64,000 nt of DNA from Dyadobacter linearis (GCF_907165045.1 NZ_CAJRAU010000004.1:62001-126000), one strand, 5' to 3'; numbered from the stretch's first letter, positions 1-10,103 are shown. Notes: a model not told the origin generated them from the letters alone. Program-made: numbers and translations.

Positions 1-217
1 TGATCACCTGCGCTTCCTGCTTTTCGGCTTTGGCGGTTTTGTAGATCTGCTGCACTTCCGTCAATGCAGATTTCGAAAGTCCTTTTGCTTGAAAATCAGC
101 TACTTTTTTCCATTTTACTTCATATTTCTTTGCCGGTACCTGACCATTTGTGTGCATAGTTATCAACAGGATTAATAGTGTGAAAAATAAATTGATCAGA
201 CATTTAGTCGCTTTCAT
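1..217 (-). CDS. N-terminal fragment of an alpha-2-macroglobulin-like exported protein (cut by window edge)
   Basis: Only the first 72 codons are visible, read leftward from an ATG at 217. They encode a signal peptide (hydrophobic LFFTLLILLIT, ending around Ala/Gly-Gln) followed by a charged region with a KGLSKSAL...IY..AK pattern. That pattern resembles the N-terminus of large Bacteroidota alpha-2-macroglobulin/MG2-domain proteins, which are cell-surface or periplasmic protease traps. The bulk of the gene lies outside the window, so the family call rests on this short motif and on recollection of the family. A shorter exported protein with the same start cannot be excluded. Confidence 0.5.
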   Translation of the reverse strand, partial: MKATKCLINLFFTLLILLITMHTNGQVPAKKYEVKWKKVADFQAKGLSKSALTEVQQIYKTAKAEKQEAQVI

Positions 218-458
218 TTTTATTCGAGGGTAAAATTTTTAGCCGAAATAAATATAGTGGAATAAGCAAGCTACTGACCAACGGATTATCCAAAGGACAT
301 ATTTGAACATAAATTGGTAACACAACTTTCGCATTCCCGGAAAGTATAAAAATTACCAATTGCCGCTTTCTTCATTATGAAGTATCTTTAATTAATGCAC
401 TTCAAGGAATATTAAATATCTATAGTCTTTTTGAACGAAATTTATTTTAAGTAAGCTT

Positions 459-1532
459 ATGCGTACAATCATGCTGGTCGGGGTGATCATTATCGGCCTG
501 GTTATTGGTAAACTGTTCGTTTTCTCAAAGCCGGGTTCGGATAAAAATCCGGAAGGGAAAAAAGGGTCGGAGGGAAAGGGTGCGAAGTCTTCCGGTGGAG
601 GCGCCGTGCCGGTGAATGTATTTGTGGTAGGTAGAGAATCCATTGAAAACCAGATTTTCGCCTCGGGTACTGTCTTGCCAAATGAAGAAGTAAACTTAAT
701 GGCGGAAACTTCGGGAAGGTTGGTGAAACTCAATATCCAGGAAGGCGCTCCGATCACGAAAGGCCAGCTGATTGCCAAAATCAATGACCGCGAATTACAG
801 GCGCAATTGCAAAAAGTAGCCTACAACCAGGATCTGAGCAAAAAAATAGAAGCGCGCCAGAAGAAGTTGCTGAATGTAGAAGCGATTAATCTGGAAGAAT
901 ACGATGTTACTTCCAACAATATCAAGCTTTTGGAAGCGGAAAAAGAAGTGATCGAAGCACAGCTTGAAAAGACTGAAATCCGCGCTCCATTTAGTGGCCG
1001 CATTGGTTTAAAATACATTAGTGAAGGCGCATATCTGGCTCCGGGTACGCCCATCGTAACCATTGTTCAGAGTAATCCCATTAAAATCGACTTCACTGTT
1101 CCTGAAAAATATACGCCCAATATTCGCGTGGGAAATACCGTGAAATTCAGTCTCGACGGTGATCCTGCTACTTACTCTGCCAAAATTCTTGCAGTGGACC
1201 CGAAAGTGGACGAAAGTCTGCGCACGTTGCGGGTTAGAGCAATTGCTCAGAATCCAAGTAACAGGTTTGTGCCTGGTATGTTTGTCAAAATTCTGGCGAA
1301 CCTGGATGCTAATAAAGCTGCGATGATGATCCCGACGGAGGCGATTGTGCCTGTTTTGAAGGGTAAAAAGGTTTTTGTGGTAAAAAACGGCAAAGCGCAG
1401 GAAGTAATGGTAACCACCGGTTTGCGGACAGACAAGAAAATCCAGATTACCGATGGTTTGCAGGTCGGCGACTCGCTGATCACTTCCGGAATTATTGCGA
1501 TCAAACCCAACACAGCCGTTAAGGTGAACTGA
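459..1532 (+). CDS. RND efflux periplasmic adaptor subunit (HlyD/MFP family)
   Basis: This 357-residue protein is the membrane-fusion component that links an RND pump to an outer-membrane channel. Residues 1-22 form a single N-terminal membrane anchor without a lipobox. A Gly/Lys/Ser-rich linker follows (about 25-50), then a biotinyl-lipoyl half domain (GTVLPNEEVNLMAE, GRLVKLNIQEG), a short coiled-coil hairpin, the second lipoyl half (TEIRAPFSGRIG) and beta-barrel and membrane-proximal domains. It is 13 bp upstream of the permease gene and surely co-transcribed with it. No TolC-type channel gene is next to the pair, so the channel must be encoded elsewhere. The substrate cannot be told from sequence. 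Confidence 0.9.
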   Translation: MRTIMLVGVIIIGLVIGKLFVFSKPGSDKNPEGKKGSEGKGAKSSGGGAVPVNVFVVGRESIENQIFASGTVLPNEEVNLMAETSGRLVKLNIQEGAPITKGQLIAKINDRELQAQLQKVAYNQDLSKKIEARQKKLLNVEAINLEEYDVTSNNIKLLEAEKEVIEAQLEKTEIRAPFSGRIGLKYISEGAYLAPGTPIVTIVQSNPIKIDFTVPEKYTPNIRVGNTVKFSLDGDPATYSAKILAVDPKVDESLRTLRVRAIAQNPSNRFVPGMFVKILANLDANKAAMMIPTEAIVPVLKGKKVFVVKNGKAQEVMVTTGLRTDKKIQITDGLQVGDSLITSGIIAIKPNTAVKVN

Positions 1533-1545
1533 TATCCAACCCATT

Positions 1546-4500
1546 ATGAGTATTTCAACACTCTCTATCAAGCGGCCGGTACTCGCAATTGTGATGAACC
1601 TGCTGATTATCCTTTTCGGTTTTTTAGGGTACAAATTCCTGGGGATGCGCGAATTCCCATCCATTGACCCGCCCGTAGTTTCGATCCGGACCAGCTACAC
1701 CGGGGCGAATGCAGATATCATCGAATCCCAGATTACTGAGCCGTTGGAAAAGCAGCTGAACAGTATCGAGGGGATCAAATCAATCAACTCCACGAGTAGC
1801 CAGGGTACCAGCCAGATCACAGTCGAATTTGACATTGGTGTGGATATGGAACGCGCCGCAAACGATGTGCGCGACAAAGTAGGTTCTGCTTCCCGCACTT
1901 TGCCTTTGGATATCGACGGCCCACCTGTGGTAAGTAAAGCCGACGCAAATTCCGAACCCATTATCGTACTGACCTTCAAAAGCGACACAAGATCCCACCT
2001 GGAAGTGAGTGACTACGCTGAAAATGTGATTGCGCAGCGACTTCAAACGATTGAAGGAGTGAGTGAAATCCGCATTTTTGGACAGAAAAAATATGCAATG
2101 CGCATTTGGATGGACCCGATCAAAATGGCTTCGCTGGGCATTACGACGCAAGATGTGAAGGTTGCATTGGATCAGGAAAATGTGGAGTTACCAAGTGGAA
2201 AGCTCGCGGGAGACAATACCGAGCTCACTGTAAAAACGATCGGGAGGTTCAGGACGGAGGAGGATTTTAATGAAATGATCGTTAAAAACTCGGCTACGCA
2301 AACCATTCACCTGAAAGATATCGGTTATGCTACGTTAGGTCCGGAAAATGAAGAAACGATTCTCCGGCTCGACAATGTACCGATGATCGGGCTAGCGATT
2401 TCGCCGATGCCGGGAGCCAATTACCTCAATATTGCCGAGGAGGTCAACAAGAGAATGGCCGATATCAAGAAGGAACTTCCCAAGGATTACGAGCTTGATA
2501 CACTGATCGATAACACAATTTTTGTTGAAAGATCAATAGAGGAAGTTGGTGAAACTTTGCTAATCGCGATCATTTTGGTAGTAATTATCATCTACTTGTT
2601 TTTCCGCGACTGGCTGATCGCATTCCGCCCGCTGATCGACATTCCAGTCTCGCTGATCGGGACGTTTTTCATCATGTACATCATGGGTTTCTCGATCAAT
2701 GTACTCACGCTGCTGGCGATCGTACTGGCAACCGGGCTTGTAGTTGATGATGGGATTGTGGTCACGGAGAACATTTTCAAGAAGATCGAACAGGGAATGG
2801 GGCCGATTGAAGCTTCTATTAAAGGTGCGAACGAGATCATTTTCGCGGTTTTATCCACTTCGGTAACGCTCGCCTCCGTGTTTTTGCCGGTGATTTTCAT
2901 GGAAGGTTTTGTGGGTAAATTGTTCCGTGAATTTGGTATCGTGATATCTGCTGCGGTTTTGATCTCTGCATTTGTATCGCTTACATTGACACCGATGCTG
3001 AATGCATATCTCGTTCGTAAAACGCATAAGAAGAGCTGGTTCTACGAAAAGACGGAGCCATTTTTTGAAAAGATCACGGAGAATTACGGAAGTGCATTGG
3101 GTAAGTTTTTGAAAATGCGCTGGGTAGCTGCGCCGCTGGTTTTGGTGACGGTAGGTATGATCTGGTTTTTTGGAAAAGACCTGCAATCCGAACTCGCGCC
3201 GCTCGACGATCGCAACTGGTTCAGGATCACGATGACAGCGCCGGAAGGTTCGTCTTTTGAATTTACGGACCGGTATGTGAAGAGTGTCAGTGATATGTTA
3301 ATGGACTCAATGCCTGGTAAAAAGGGCTTAATGCTCATTACTTCGCCGGGAAACTCAGGCTTAGGCGCGGCTAATACAGGAAGCGGCCGCATTGCTTTGG
3401 TTGACAAGAAATTCAGGGCAGAATCGCAGCAGGAAATTGCGGATTATATCAATCAAAAATTGAAGCAAATGCCTGATGCTAAATCTTTTGTGGTACAGCA
3501 GCAAACAATTTCCGTGGATTCCAGAGGCGGCCTGCCGATTCAATATGTAATCCAGGCGCCTGATTTTGAGAAACTGAGAGCGTACCTTCCGAAGTTCATG
3601 GAAGAGGCTTCAAATGATCCAACTTTCGCGATTACGGATGTGAACCTGAAATTCAGCAAGCCAGAGATCCAGATTTCCATCGACCGGGAAAAGGCCAAGT
3701 CGCTGGGTGTATCTGTTCAGGATGTGGCCCAAACAATGCAGCTGGCTTTTGCCGGACAGCGTTTTGGCTATTTTACAATGAATGGAAGGCAGTATCAGGT
3801 AATTGGTCAGTACGACCGCGCTAACCGCGACGAGCCGCTGGATTTGAAAAGTATGTTTGTGAAAACAAGCAACGGAACTTTGGTACAGCTTGATAATATC
3901 GTGAAGGCCGAAGAGGAAAGCAGCCCGCCGCAGCTTTTCCACTACAACAGGTACATGAGCGCGACGGTACAAGCCGCACTCGCGCCCGGGAAAACCATTG
4001 GTGACGGGATCGCAGCAATGGACAGGATCCGTGATAAGTTGAAAGACGAAGCAATACAAACTTCGCTGAGTGGCTCTTCACGTGATTATGCAGAAAGTTC
4101 GTCAAACACCATGTTCTCCTTTTTCCTCGCATTGGTGCTGATCTACTTCATTCTGGCAGCGCAATTCGAAAGCTTTATCGACCCGTTCATCATTATGTTC
4201 ACAGTTCCGCTGGCTATCGGAGGGGCGGTATTCTCGCTCTGGTTCTTTGATCAGACATTGAATATTTTCAGTCAGATCGGGATGATTATGCTGATCGGTC
4301 TGGTTACGAAAAACGGTATCCTCATTGTGGAGTTTGCAAATCAGCTGCGCGAGCAGGGTAGAAGTATCCAGGAAGCGGCATTGGAAGCGGCCACACTGCG
4401 TTTCAGGCCGATCTTAATGACGAGTCTCGCTACAATTCTGGGTGCATTACCTATCGCAATGGCGCTGGGTTCTGCGGGGAAAAGCCGGATGTCAATGGGG

Positions 4501-4662
4501 ATCGTAATCATGGGAGGCCTGCTGTTTTCGCTCGTACTCACATTGTACGTAATCCCCGCCATTTACACCTTCTTCTCGCGACCAAAGAATTACGAAAAAA
4601 TGCGAATGATCGATAAAGTTGCGCGGGATAGTGAAGTGGAAGAGGCACCGCATTTGGGGTAA
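1546..4662 (+). CDS. RND efflux transporter permease subunit (AcrB/HAE1-like)
   Basis: The 1038-residue length matches the proton-driven inner-membrane RND pumps. The protein starts with TM1 (RPVLAIVMNLLIILFGFLG), has the large periplasmic porter loops, and carries the proton-relay pair Asp401-Asp402 in TM4 within GLVVDDGIVVTENIF. The C-terminal half repeats the fold and ends with a short cytoplasmic tail. It forms an operon with the adaptor 13 bp upstream. It is a different pump from the adaptor-fused one at the right end of the window. By family it exports hydrophobic or amphiphilic compounds; the actual substrate is unknown. Confidence 0.93.
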   Translation: MSISTLSIKRPVLAIVMNLLIILFGFLGYKFLGMREFPSIDPPVVSIRTSYTGANADIIESQITEPLEKQLNSIEGIKSINSTSSQGTSQITVEFDIGVDMERAANDVRDKVGSASRTLPLDIDGPPVVSKADANSEPIIVLTFKSDTRSHLEVSDYAENVIAQRLQTIEGVSEIRIFGQKKYAMRIWMDPIKMASLGITTQDVKVALDQENVELPSGKLAGDNTELTVKTIGRFRTEEDFNEMIVKNSATQTIHLKDIGYATLGPENEETILRLDNVPMIGLAISPMPGANYLNIAEEVNKRMADIKKELPKDYELDTLIDNTIFVERSIEEVGETLLIAIILVVIIIYLFFRDWLIAFRPLIDIPVSLIGTFFIMYIMGFSINVLTLLAIVLATGLVVDDGIVVTENIFKKIEQGMGPIEASIKGANEIIFAVLSTSVTLASVFLPVIFMEGFVGKLFREFGIVISAAVLISAFVSLTLTPMLNAYLVRKTHKKSWFYEKTEPFFEKITENYGSALGKFLKMRWVAAPLVLVTVGMIWFFGKDLQSELAPLDDRNWFRITMTAPEGSSFEFTDRYVKSVSDMLMDSMPGKKGLMLITSPGNSGLGAANTGSGRIALVDKKFRAESQQEIADYINQKLKQMPDAKSFVVQQQTISVDSRGGLPIQYVIQAPDFEKLRAYLPKFMEEASNDPTFAITDVNLKFSKPEIQISIDREKAKSLGVSVQDVAQTMQLAFAGQRFGYFTMNGRQYQVIGQYDRANRDEPLDLKSMFVKTSNGTLVQLDNIVKAEEESSPPQLFHYNRYMSATVQAALAPGKTIGDGIAAMDRIRDKLKDEAIQTSLSGSSRDYAESSSNTMFSFFLALVLIYFILAAQFESFIDPFIIMFTVPLAIGGAVFSLWFFDQTLNIFSQIGMIMLIGLVTKNGILIVEFANQLREQGRSIQEAALEAATLRFRPILMTSLATILGALPIAMALGSAGKSRMSMGIVIMGGLLFSLVLTLYVIPAIYTFFSRPKNYEKMRMIDKVARDSEVEEAPHLG

Positions 4663-4681
4663 ATACTTTTTTGATTTTCAT

Positions 4682-4689
4682 TAACTTTG
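4682..4689 (+). promoter_or_regulatory. Candidate -7 promoter element (TAACTTTG)
   Basis: This octamer fits the Bacteroidota -7 consensus TAnnTTTG and lies 20 bp before the ATG of the PIN-module antitoxin gene. No well-spaced TTTG -33 element is obvious, so the call is tentative. Confidence 0.4.
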
Positions 4690-4708
4690 TTTTGAAACAA
4701 TGTGAGTT

Positions 4709-4924
4709 ATGGAGTCAACACTAAAAATGCCGTTTACAAATTTGCAGCAGGAATTGTTGCAATTGTATGCGCATCAGGTCAGCGAAGACGATCTGGTGAA
4801 AATTAAAGAATTGATCGGTAAGTATTTTGCACTGCGACTTTCGTCGATGGCAGACTCTGCCTGGGACCAGAACAATTGGAATCAGCAAAGTATGGAGGAT
4901 CTTTTAAATGATCCGAATCAATAA
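4709..4924 (+). CDS. Small antitoxin-like protein paired with a PIN-domain toxin
   Basis: This 71-residue acidic, helical protein has no domain I can name. It precedes a PIN-domain gene with the stop and start codons overlapping by one base (TAATG), the usual layout of an antitoxin before its VapC-like toxin. The sequence (LLQLYAHQVSEDDLVKIKELIGKYFA) suggests helices that could wrap the toxin, and the C-terminus is rich in Asn, Gln and Asp, as in the flexible toxin-neutralising tails of antitoxins. No DNA-binding fold is evident. Function is inferred from position only. Confidence 0.6.
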   Translation: MESTLKMPFTNLQQELLQLYAHQVSEDDLVKIKELIGKYFALRLSSMADSAWDQNNWNQQSMEDLLNDPNQ

Positions 4925-5352
4925 TGAATGTTGTAATCGACACCAACGTTCTGCTTGTTTCACTTCCAGGTCATTCCAATTATCATCCCATATTTCAAGC
5001 ATTGCTGAACAAGGATTTCGACCTGTTTATATCAAACGAGATACTTGCAGAATATGAGGAACAAATAGGTAGGAGACTCGGCGTTGATCGAACAGATTTA
5101 CATCTAATAGAGTTGGTAAACCTCGGCAACGTTCATAAAATTGAATCCTACTTTTTATGGCAGTTAATAGAGGTTGATAAAGACGATAATAAATTTGTGG
5201 ATTGCGCGATAAGTTGTAACGCAGATTATCTTGTTACTAATGACAGTCACTTTAACATTCTGGCTGAAATCGAATTCCCCAAGGTTAATGTCGTCACGGC
5301 ACAAAAGTTTTTGCAAATCATAAAAGACGCTGCAAAGTCAAACCAGCTATAA
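4924..5352 (+). CDS. PIN-domain putative toxin (VapC-like ribonuclease)
   Basis: The 142-residue protein begins MNVVIDTNVLL, the PIN-domain signature with the first catalytic Asp at residue 6. A conserved acidic helix (SNEILAEYEEQI) follows, then DDNKFVDCAISCNADYLVTND with further acidic residues that would bind Mg2+ or Mn2+. PIN proteins of this type are RNA endonucleases, usually the toxin half of a type II toxin-antitoxin pair. The gene is coupled by a one-base overlap to the small upstream gene and is followed at once by a strong terminator, so the two genes form an isolated transcription unit between the efflux operon and metK. RNA target unknown. Confidence 0.85.
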   Translation: MNVVIDTNVLLVSLPGHSNYHPIFQALLNKDFDLFISNEILAEYEEQIGRRLGVDRTDLHLIELVNLGNVHKIESYFLWQLIEVDKDDNKFVDCAISCNADYLVTNDSHFNILAEIEFPKVNVVTAQKFLQIIKDAAKSNQL

Positions 5353-5394
5353 AGCAAAGAAGGCCAACGATTTCGCTGGCCTTCTTTGCTTTTA
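5351..5394. terminator. Bidirectional intrinsic terminator between PIN gene and metK
   Basis: A perfect 16-bp stem (5351-5366 with 5377-5392) around a 10-base loop has an A-tract on one side and a T-tract on the other. It can therefore terminate both convergent genes. It starts inside the PIN gene stop region. Confidence 0.9.
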
Positions 5395-5408
5395 TAAACT
5401 TATATCAA

Positions 5409-6689
5409 CTAGATCGAAAACTTCTCCTTAATCTTATCAACAAAATCCAATTTCTCCCAGGTGAAAAGCTCTACTTCTAGTTCTTTTTCTTCACCATTTG
5501 CTCCTTTGAAGTATTTCGTAACAGTCTCATTCTTACGTCCCATGTGGCCGTAAGCTGCTGTCTCCGAGTATATTGGATTACGCAGTTTTAGGCGCTGCTC
5601 GATTGCGTATGGACGTAAGTCAAAGATCTCACCGATTTTTTCTGCAATTACACCATCGTGATCAGCTACTTTGGAAGTTCCGTAAGTATTGATGTACAAA
5701 CCGCAAGGTTTTGCAACTCCGATCGCGTAAGATACCTGAACAAGTACTTCGTCGCAAAGACCGGAAGCAACCATATTTTTTGCAATGTGACGCGTTGCGT
5801 AAGCCGCAGAACGGTCAACTTTGGAAGGATCTTTTCCTGAGAATGCACCACCACCGTGAGCACCTTTTCCACCGTAAGTATCTACGATGATCTTTCTTCC
5901 TGTCAACCCGGTATCTCCGTGAGGACCACCGATCACAAATTTCCCGGTTGGGTTGATGTGGTAAGTGATTTCTCCTGTAAACAGTTTTTGCAATTCAGGA
6001 GTCAGTTTCGACTTCACGCGTGGAATGACGATGCTGATAATATCCTGCTTGATTTTCGCAAGCATTGCTTCCTCTGAATCAAAATCGTCGTGCTGGGTAG
6101 AAACTACGATCGTGTCGATACGCTGAGGTGCATTATCATCGCTGTATTCAATCGTAACCTGCGATTTCGCATCTGGACGCAGGTAAGGGATCAGGCTTGA
6201 TTCGTTGTTACGAATAGCCGACATTTCCTGAAGTATTTTATGAGCCAGGTCAAGTGCAAGCGGCATGTAGTTTTCAGTCTCACGCGTCGCGTAACCGAAC
6301 ATCATACCCTGGTCACCAGCACCCTGTGCATTTGCCTTATCTTCAAAGCTAGAAGAAGATACTGCACGATCCACACCCTGGTTGATATCAGCGCTTTGAT
6401 CATGGATTGCAGACAAAATCCCGCAGGAATTTGCTTCAAACATGTACTCGCTTTTTGTATAACCTATCTTTCTGATTACCTCTCTCGTAATTTTCTGAAC
6501 ATCGAGATAAGTATTGGTTTTAACTTCTCCTGCCAGTACCACCTGACCAGTTGTTACCAGCGTTTCGCAAGCTACCTTACTGTCAGTATCCCAGGCTAAA
6601 AAATTATCAATGAGCGCATCTGATATTTGATCTGCTACCTTGTCGGGGTGTCCTTCAGATACGGACTCCGAGGTGAATAAGTACGGCAT
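5409..6689 (-). CDS. metK: S-adenosylmethionine synthetase
   Basis: This 426-residue cytoplasmic enzyme makes S-adenosylmethionine from methionine and ATP. The family signatures are all present: the methionine/ATP-binding [12 protein letters not shown] near the N-terminus, the hexapeptide GAGDQG with MFGYA, and the glycine-rich phosphate loop [19 protein letters not shown]. Length fits the Bacteroidota form, slightly longer than E. coli MetK. It stands alone, with a terminator downstream and about 200 bp of AT-rich leader upstream in which I see no SAM riboswitch architecture. Confidence 0.98.
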   Translation of the reverse strand: MPYLFTSESVSEGHPDKVADQISDALIDNFLAWDTDSKVACETLVTTGQVVLAGEVKTNTYLDVQKITREVIRKIGYTKSEYMFEANSCGILSAIHDQSADINQGVDRAVSSSSFEDKANAQGAGDQGMMFGYATRETENYMPLALDLAHKILQEMSAIRNNESSLIPYLRPDAKSQVTIEYSDDNAPQRIDTIVVSTQHDDFDSEEAMLAKIKQDIISIVIPRVKSKLTPELQKLFTGEITYHINPTGKFVIGGPHGDTGLTGRKIIVDTYGGKGAHGGGAFSGKDPSKVDRSAAYATRHIAKNMVASGLCDEVLVQVSYAIGVAKPCGLYINTYGTSKVADHDGVIAEKIGEIFDLRPYAIEQRLKLRNPIYSETAAYGHMGRKNETVTKYFKGANGEEKELEVELFTWEKLDFVDKIKEKFSI

Positions 6690-6848
6690 AAACTAAATAA
6701 GTTGAAAAGTTAATCAGTCGGAATTGCGACGTAGTGTATAGACTAAAAAACAAAATTGACTTTTTTTAAGACATTAACCAAATAAAAAACCTGGAAAAAA
6801 GCCCCGTCTGTTATCCTGAATGCAAAGCCGCTTTTGTTGGGCTAAAAT

Positions 6849-6887
6849 AAAAAAGCCCGCTCCGGTTGATCCAGAACAGGCTTTTTT
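6849..6887 (-). terminator. Intrinsic terminator downstream of lipA
   Basis: An AAAAAAGCC/GGCTTTTTT inverted repeat with a roughly 21-base loop lies 14 bp beyond the lipA stop. Its T-run is in the right orientation for transcription leaving lipA. Confidence 0.65.
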
Positions 6888-6900
6888 AAGAGTATAGTAT

Positions 6901-7779
6901 TTAAATAGGAACATTAACGTGTCTCTCAGCGTGGTAGCTCGACCTTACAAGCGGCCCGGACTCTACGTATTTCAATCCGCGTCTCAATCCTTCCTCTTTG
7001 TAGTTTTCGAACATTTCCGGCGTAATCCATTCGATTACTTCATGGTGCATTTTAGTCGGTTGCAGGTATTGTCCCAAAGTCAGGATATCCAGTCCGTGCT
7101 CAACAAGATCATCTATTGCTTTGTACACTTCGTCCTGCGTCTCGCCCAGCCCCAGCATAATGCCCGATTTCGTTCTCTGCCCGAAATCTTTCGTCCTTCT
7201 GATCTGTTCCAAACTCCGCACATACTTCGCCTGCGGCCTTACCGAACGGTATAAACGTTCAACCGTTTCCATATTATGTGAAACCACTTCCTGGCCTGCT
7301 TCGATCATATGGATCAGCGCGTCCCAGTTATTCTTAACGTCGGGGATCAGCGTTTCGATAGTCGTTTCGGGCGTATTCTCCTTCACCTGGCGCACTGTCT
7401 GGTACCATATCTCGGCGCCTTTATCTTTCAGCTCATCCCGGTTCACCGACGTAATTACTGCGTGCTTTACCTGCATTAGTTTAATCGCCTCCGCCACACG
7501 TCTCGGCTCGTCGGTATCATATTCACTCGGGCGGCCGGTAGCTACTGCACAAAAGCTGCAACTGCGGGTACAAATATTGCCCAGGATCATAAACGTGGCT
7601 GTACCTGCGCCCCAGCATTCGCCCATATTCGGGCAACTGCCGCTTTCGCAGATCGTGTGAAGTTTGTAATTATCAACGAGTTGCCGCACCTTGCGAAATT
7701 CAGGGCCGGCGGGAAGCTTCACTCTCAACCAGTCGGGGCGTCGTTTGCGTTCCGATGGAATAACTGGTAATTCAATCAT
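6901..7779 (-). CDS. lipA: Lipoyl synthase (radical SAM)
   Basis: Lipoyl synthase inserts two sulfur atoms into protein-bound octanoate to make the lipoyl cofactor of 2-oxoacid dehydrogenases. The 292-residue protein has both iron-sulfur cluster motifs: auxiliary-cluster cysteines 44, 49 and 55 ([12 protein letters not shown]) and radical-SAM cysteines 70, 74 and 77 (CTRSCSFC). The C-terminal RSSYHAE motif that ligates the auxiliary cluster through Ser is also present. No lipB is adjacent. It is transcribed alone and ends at the hairpin just downstream. Confidence 0.97.
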   Translation of the reverse strand: MIELPVIPSERKRRPDWLRVKLPAGPEFRKVRQLVDNYKLHTICESGSCPNMGECWGAGTATFMILGNICTRSCSFCAVATGRPSEYDTDEPRRVAEAIKLMQVKHAVITSVNRDELKDKGAEIWYQTVRQVKENTPETTIETLIPDVKNNWDALIHMIEAGQEVVSHNMETVERLYRSVRPQAKYVRSLEQIRRTKDFGQRTKSGIMLGLGETQDEVYKAIDDLVEHGLDILTLGQYLQPTKMHHEVIEWITPEMFENYKEEGLRRGLKYVESGPLVRSSYHAERHVNVPI

Positions 7780-7838
7780 ATAAATCGTAATCTCTGACAG
7801 CGAACCTTTCGGCTTCCTGTCAATTTTTGTAATAGGAA

Positions 7839-8609
7839 CTAGCGTTTTTTGCTGCCGAAATACAGGGTCAGATAGCCGGAAGTAAAGAAGCTTCTGTTTT
7901 CGGCAAATGCCATAATGCGCGTTTTCCGGCTGAATGCTTCTGCTATAAAACCAATTTCAAGACCGGTAACGTTCTCTCTGAATGCACTTAATTCGAAACT
8001 CAATGCGGTTTTAACATGAACACCCGGTACAATTTTCATTTGACCAAAACCCTGAAAAAAACTTCCTGCACCTACAATGCCCTGAGTTTGAGTGCTACCG
8101 GCATGTTTTACAGGATCAAAAGGCTCGGTAACCACTCTGCCGTCCGATTCAAACTGTACCATATAAGGTTTTTCCAAACCAAGTGAAGGGCCGGCAGCAA
8201 GAATCCCGCTGATGGAAATACCTTCATCTTCGTGACGGTTGAACAATGTCAGCTCGCGACCGTATTCCGGGCGAACCACAAAAAAATAGTTCTCTTTCCC
8301 ATAAACCAGCCTGGCGCCAGTGACGAAATCCTGTGTAGAAAGCTCCTTCGGGTGTTTTACATTCACCACCTCAACTGCCAGGTAGCGATATTGATTTTTA
8401 CCAAAAAGCTTGGATGAAAGTGCGGAAGACTGGCGAAACACAGCACCGCCGAGGATCCCCGAATTGGTGTTGGTGGTAATACCTACGGAGGTGAACGTTT
8501 TATAGCTCTCTTCACTATCCTCAATCTTTGCAGCACGGCGCTGGGCGTATATATCTGTTGATTGTGCAAACAGGATAGATACTAAAAGTAAAAGTTTTAC
8601 ACGCATCAT
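7839..8609 (-). CDS. Exported protein of unknown function, probable outer-membrane beta-barrel
   Basis: I start this 256-residue protein at the Met at 8609 (or 8606) because [23 protein letters not shown] is a clean signal peptide; the longer in-frame extension has no such feature. The mature part is rich in alternating hydrophobic/polar strands with aromatic residues ([24 protein letters not shown]) and ends [13 protein letters not shown], typical of small outer-membrane barrels. I do not recognise a named family. It lies between lipA and the divergent waaA with no operon partner. Confidence 0.7.
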   Translation of the reverse strand: MMRVKLLLLVSILFAQSTDIYAQRRAAKIEDSEESYKTFTSVGITTNTNSGILGGAVFRQSSALSSKLFGKNQYRYLAVEVVNVKHPKELSTQDFVTGARLVYGKENYFFVVRPEYGRELTLFNRHEDEGISISGILAAGPSLGLEKPYMVQFESDGRVVTEPFDPVKHAGSTQTQGIVGAGSFFQGFGQMKIVPGVHVKTALSFELSAFRENVTGLEIGFIAEAFSRKTRIMAFAENRSFFTSGYLTLYFGSKKR

Positions 8610-8827
8610 TTTGTCAAATAAGTTCTCCGTGAACAGGTATCTCTCGTCTAAAAAGTGAAAATACAAAATAATAGTATAAGCACTTATATGCCGGTTCCAC
8701 TTTAACGGAATTTCGTACTTTTATGTTCTTTAAACGAAAAAAGAAAGAAAAAAGCCTGCCACGGGCGCTCGGTTAAAGCGAATTTTTAACACTTTCTTTC
8801 TTTCTAATATCCTTCAAATCAGCGCCA

Positions 8828-10084
8828 TTGGGTACGGGAATATATCAGCTAGCAATCAATCTCTTCGCGTCAGTAGTCAAGGTTGCTGCGCCTTTTAATA
8901 AAAAAATACAATTAGGCGTCGATGGTCGCCGCGACGTGTTTGACGATCTGAAAAAAGCACTTTCCGCCAATGCAGAGCGCCGCCCGGTAGCCTGGTTTCA
9001 TGCAGCTTCCCTGGGTGAATTTGAGCAGGGCAGACCGGTTATGGAGGCGTATAAAACAGCTTATTCCGATCACTTTTTGCTGCTCACTTTCTTTTCTCCT
9101 TCTGGCTATGAAGTTCGAAAAAACTACTCCGGGGCCGATTTTGTTTGTTATCTTCCAATTGATACACAGGCTAATGCAATACGTTTTGTTAAGTGGGTCA
9201 AACCTGAAATTGCCTTCTTTATCAAATATGAATTTTGGTTCAACTACCTGCGGGCGCTGAAAAAAAACGGTACTTACATCGTTTCTTTTTCATCAATTTT
9301 CCGCCCGAGCCAGATCTATTTCAAACCGCACGGATTCCTTCACCGGCAAATGCTGGCTTGCGTCGATCACCTTTTTGTCCAAAATCAGGAGTCAATATCC
9401 ATGCTCCATCAAATCGGCATAATAGCTTGCAGTATTGCGGGTGATACACGATTTGACAGGGTAAGGGAAATTGCGACCAAGGCGCGTGATTTGCCAGAAA
9501 TAGCGGCATTCAAGAGCGGAAAAACCTGTCTGATCGCCGGCTCCGTTTGGGAAGCAGATATGCAGGTTTTGATCCCTGTTTTAAATCAATTTGAAAAGCA
9601 GCTGAAAGCGATCATAGCGCCGCACGAAATCAAGAAAGAAGAAATCGAAATCTGGCGAAAACAACTGAAAGGAAAGTCTGTTCTATATTCTGAATTACAT
9701 TCCAAAACCGACACGAATGCTTTCGATTTCCTGATCATCGATAATGTGGGAATGCTTTCGTCCCTCTATAAATATGGGGAAATGGCGTGGATTGGAGGCT
9801 CTTTCGGCGTTGGGCTACATAATATTCTGGAAGCTGCGACTTTCGGTTTACCTGTGATTTTTGGGGATAAAAGCTATCACCGTTTTCAGGAAGCGGTGGA
9901 TCTGGTAAAGCTGGGCGGTGCATTTCCTGTTTCCGATTCGGCGGGTGCCGGACAATTAGTAGGACAGTTTTTAGAAAATCATCCGGAAAGGGAAAAAGCG
10001 GGCCGGATTTCTGAAAACTACGTCGCCTCCGGTACCGGCGCCACGGACATCATCATGAGCAAGGTGAAACAGATTATTGCCTGA
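8828..10084 (+). CDS. waaA: 3-deoxy-D-manno-octulosonic acid (Kdo) transferase
   Basis: WaaA attaches Kdo to lipid A at the cytoplasmic face of the inner membrane during lipopolysaccharide assembly. The 418-residue protein has the N-terminal membrane-associated segment (YQLAINLFASVVKVAAPF), the GT30 acceptor-domain signature (WFHAASLGEFEQGRP) and the C-terminal donor-binding motif WIGGSFGVGLHNILEAATFGLPVIFG. The start is a TTG: there is no in-frame ATG or GTG between the upstream stop codon (TAA at 8774) and residue 1, and TTG puts the N-terminus where family members begin. It is divergent from the exported-protein gene and convergent with the ROK gene. Confidence 0.93.
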   Translation: MGTGIYQLAINLFASVVKVAAPFNKKIQLGVDGRRDVFDDLKKALSANAERRPVAWFHAASLGEFEQGRPVMEAYKTAYSDHFLLLTFFSPSGYEVRKNYSGADFVCYLPIDTQANAIRFVKWVKPEIAFFIKYEFWFNYLRALKKNGTYIVSFSSIFRPSQIYFKPHGFLHRQMLACVDHLFVQNQESISMLHQIGIIACSIAGDTRFDRVREIATKARDLPEIAAFKSGKTCLIAGSVWEADMQVLIPVLNQFEKQLKAIIAPHEIKKEEIEIWRKQLKGKSVLYSELHSKTDTNAFDFLIIDNVGMLSSLYKYGEMAWIGGSFGVGLHNILEAATFGLPVIFGDKSYHRFQEAVDLVKLGGAFPVSDSAGAGQLVGQFLENHPEREKAGRISENYVASGTGATDIIMSKVKQIIA

Positions 10085-10103
10085 ATCACCTTGCCGAAAA
10101 ATT

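Noticed and set aside
1008..1664. 218-codon minus-strand frame across the adaptor-permease junction
   Set aside because: It lies opposite two conserved RND genes and covers their 13-bp junction; no protein family is seen.
6690..6850. SAM riboswitch upstream of metK
   Set aside because: The leader is AT-rich and shows no multi-helix junction or pseudoknot arrangement of the known SAM riboswitch classes.
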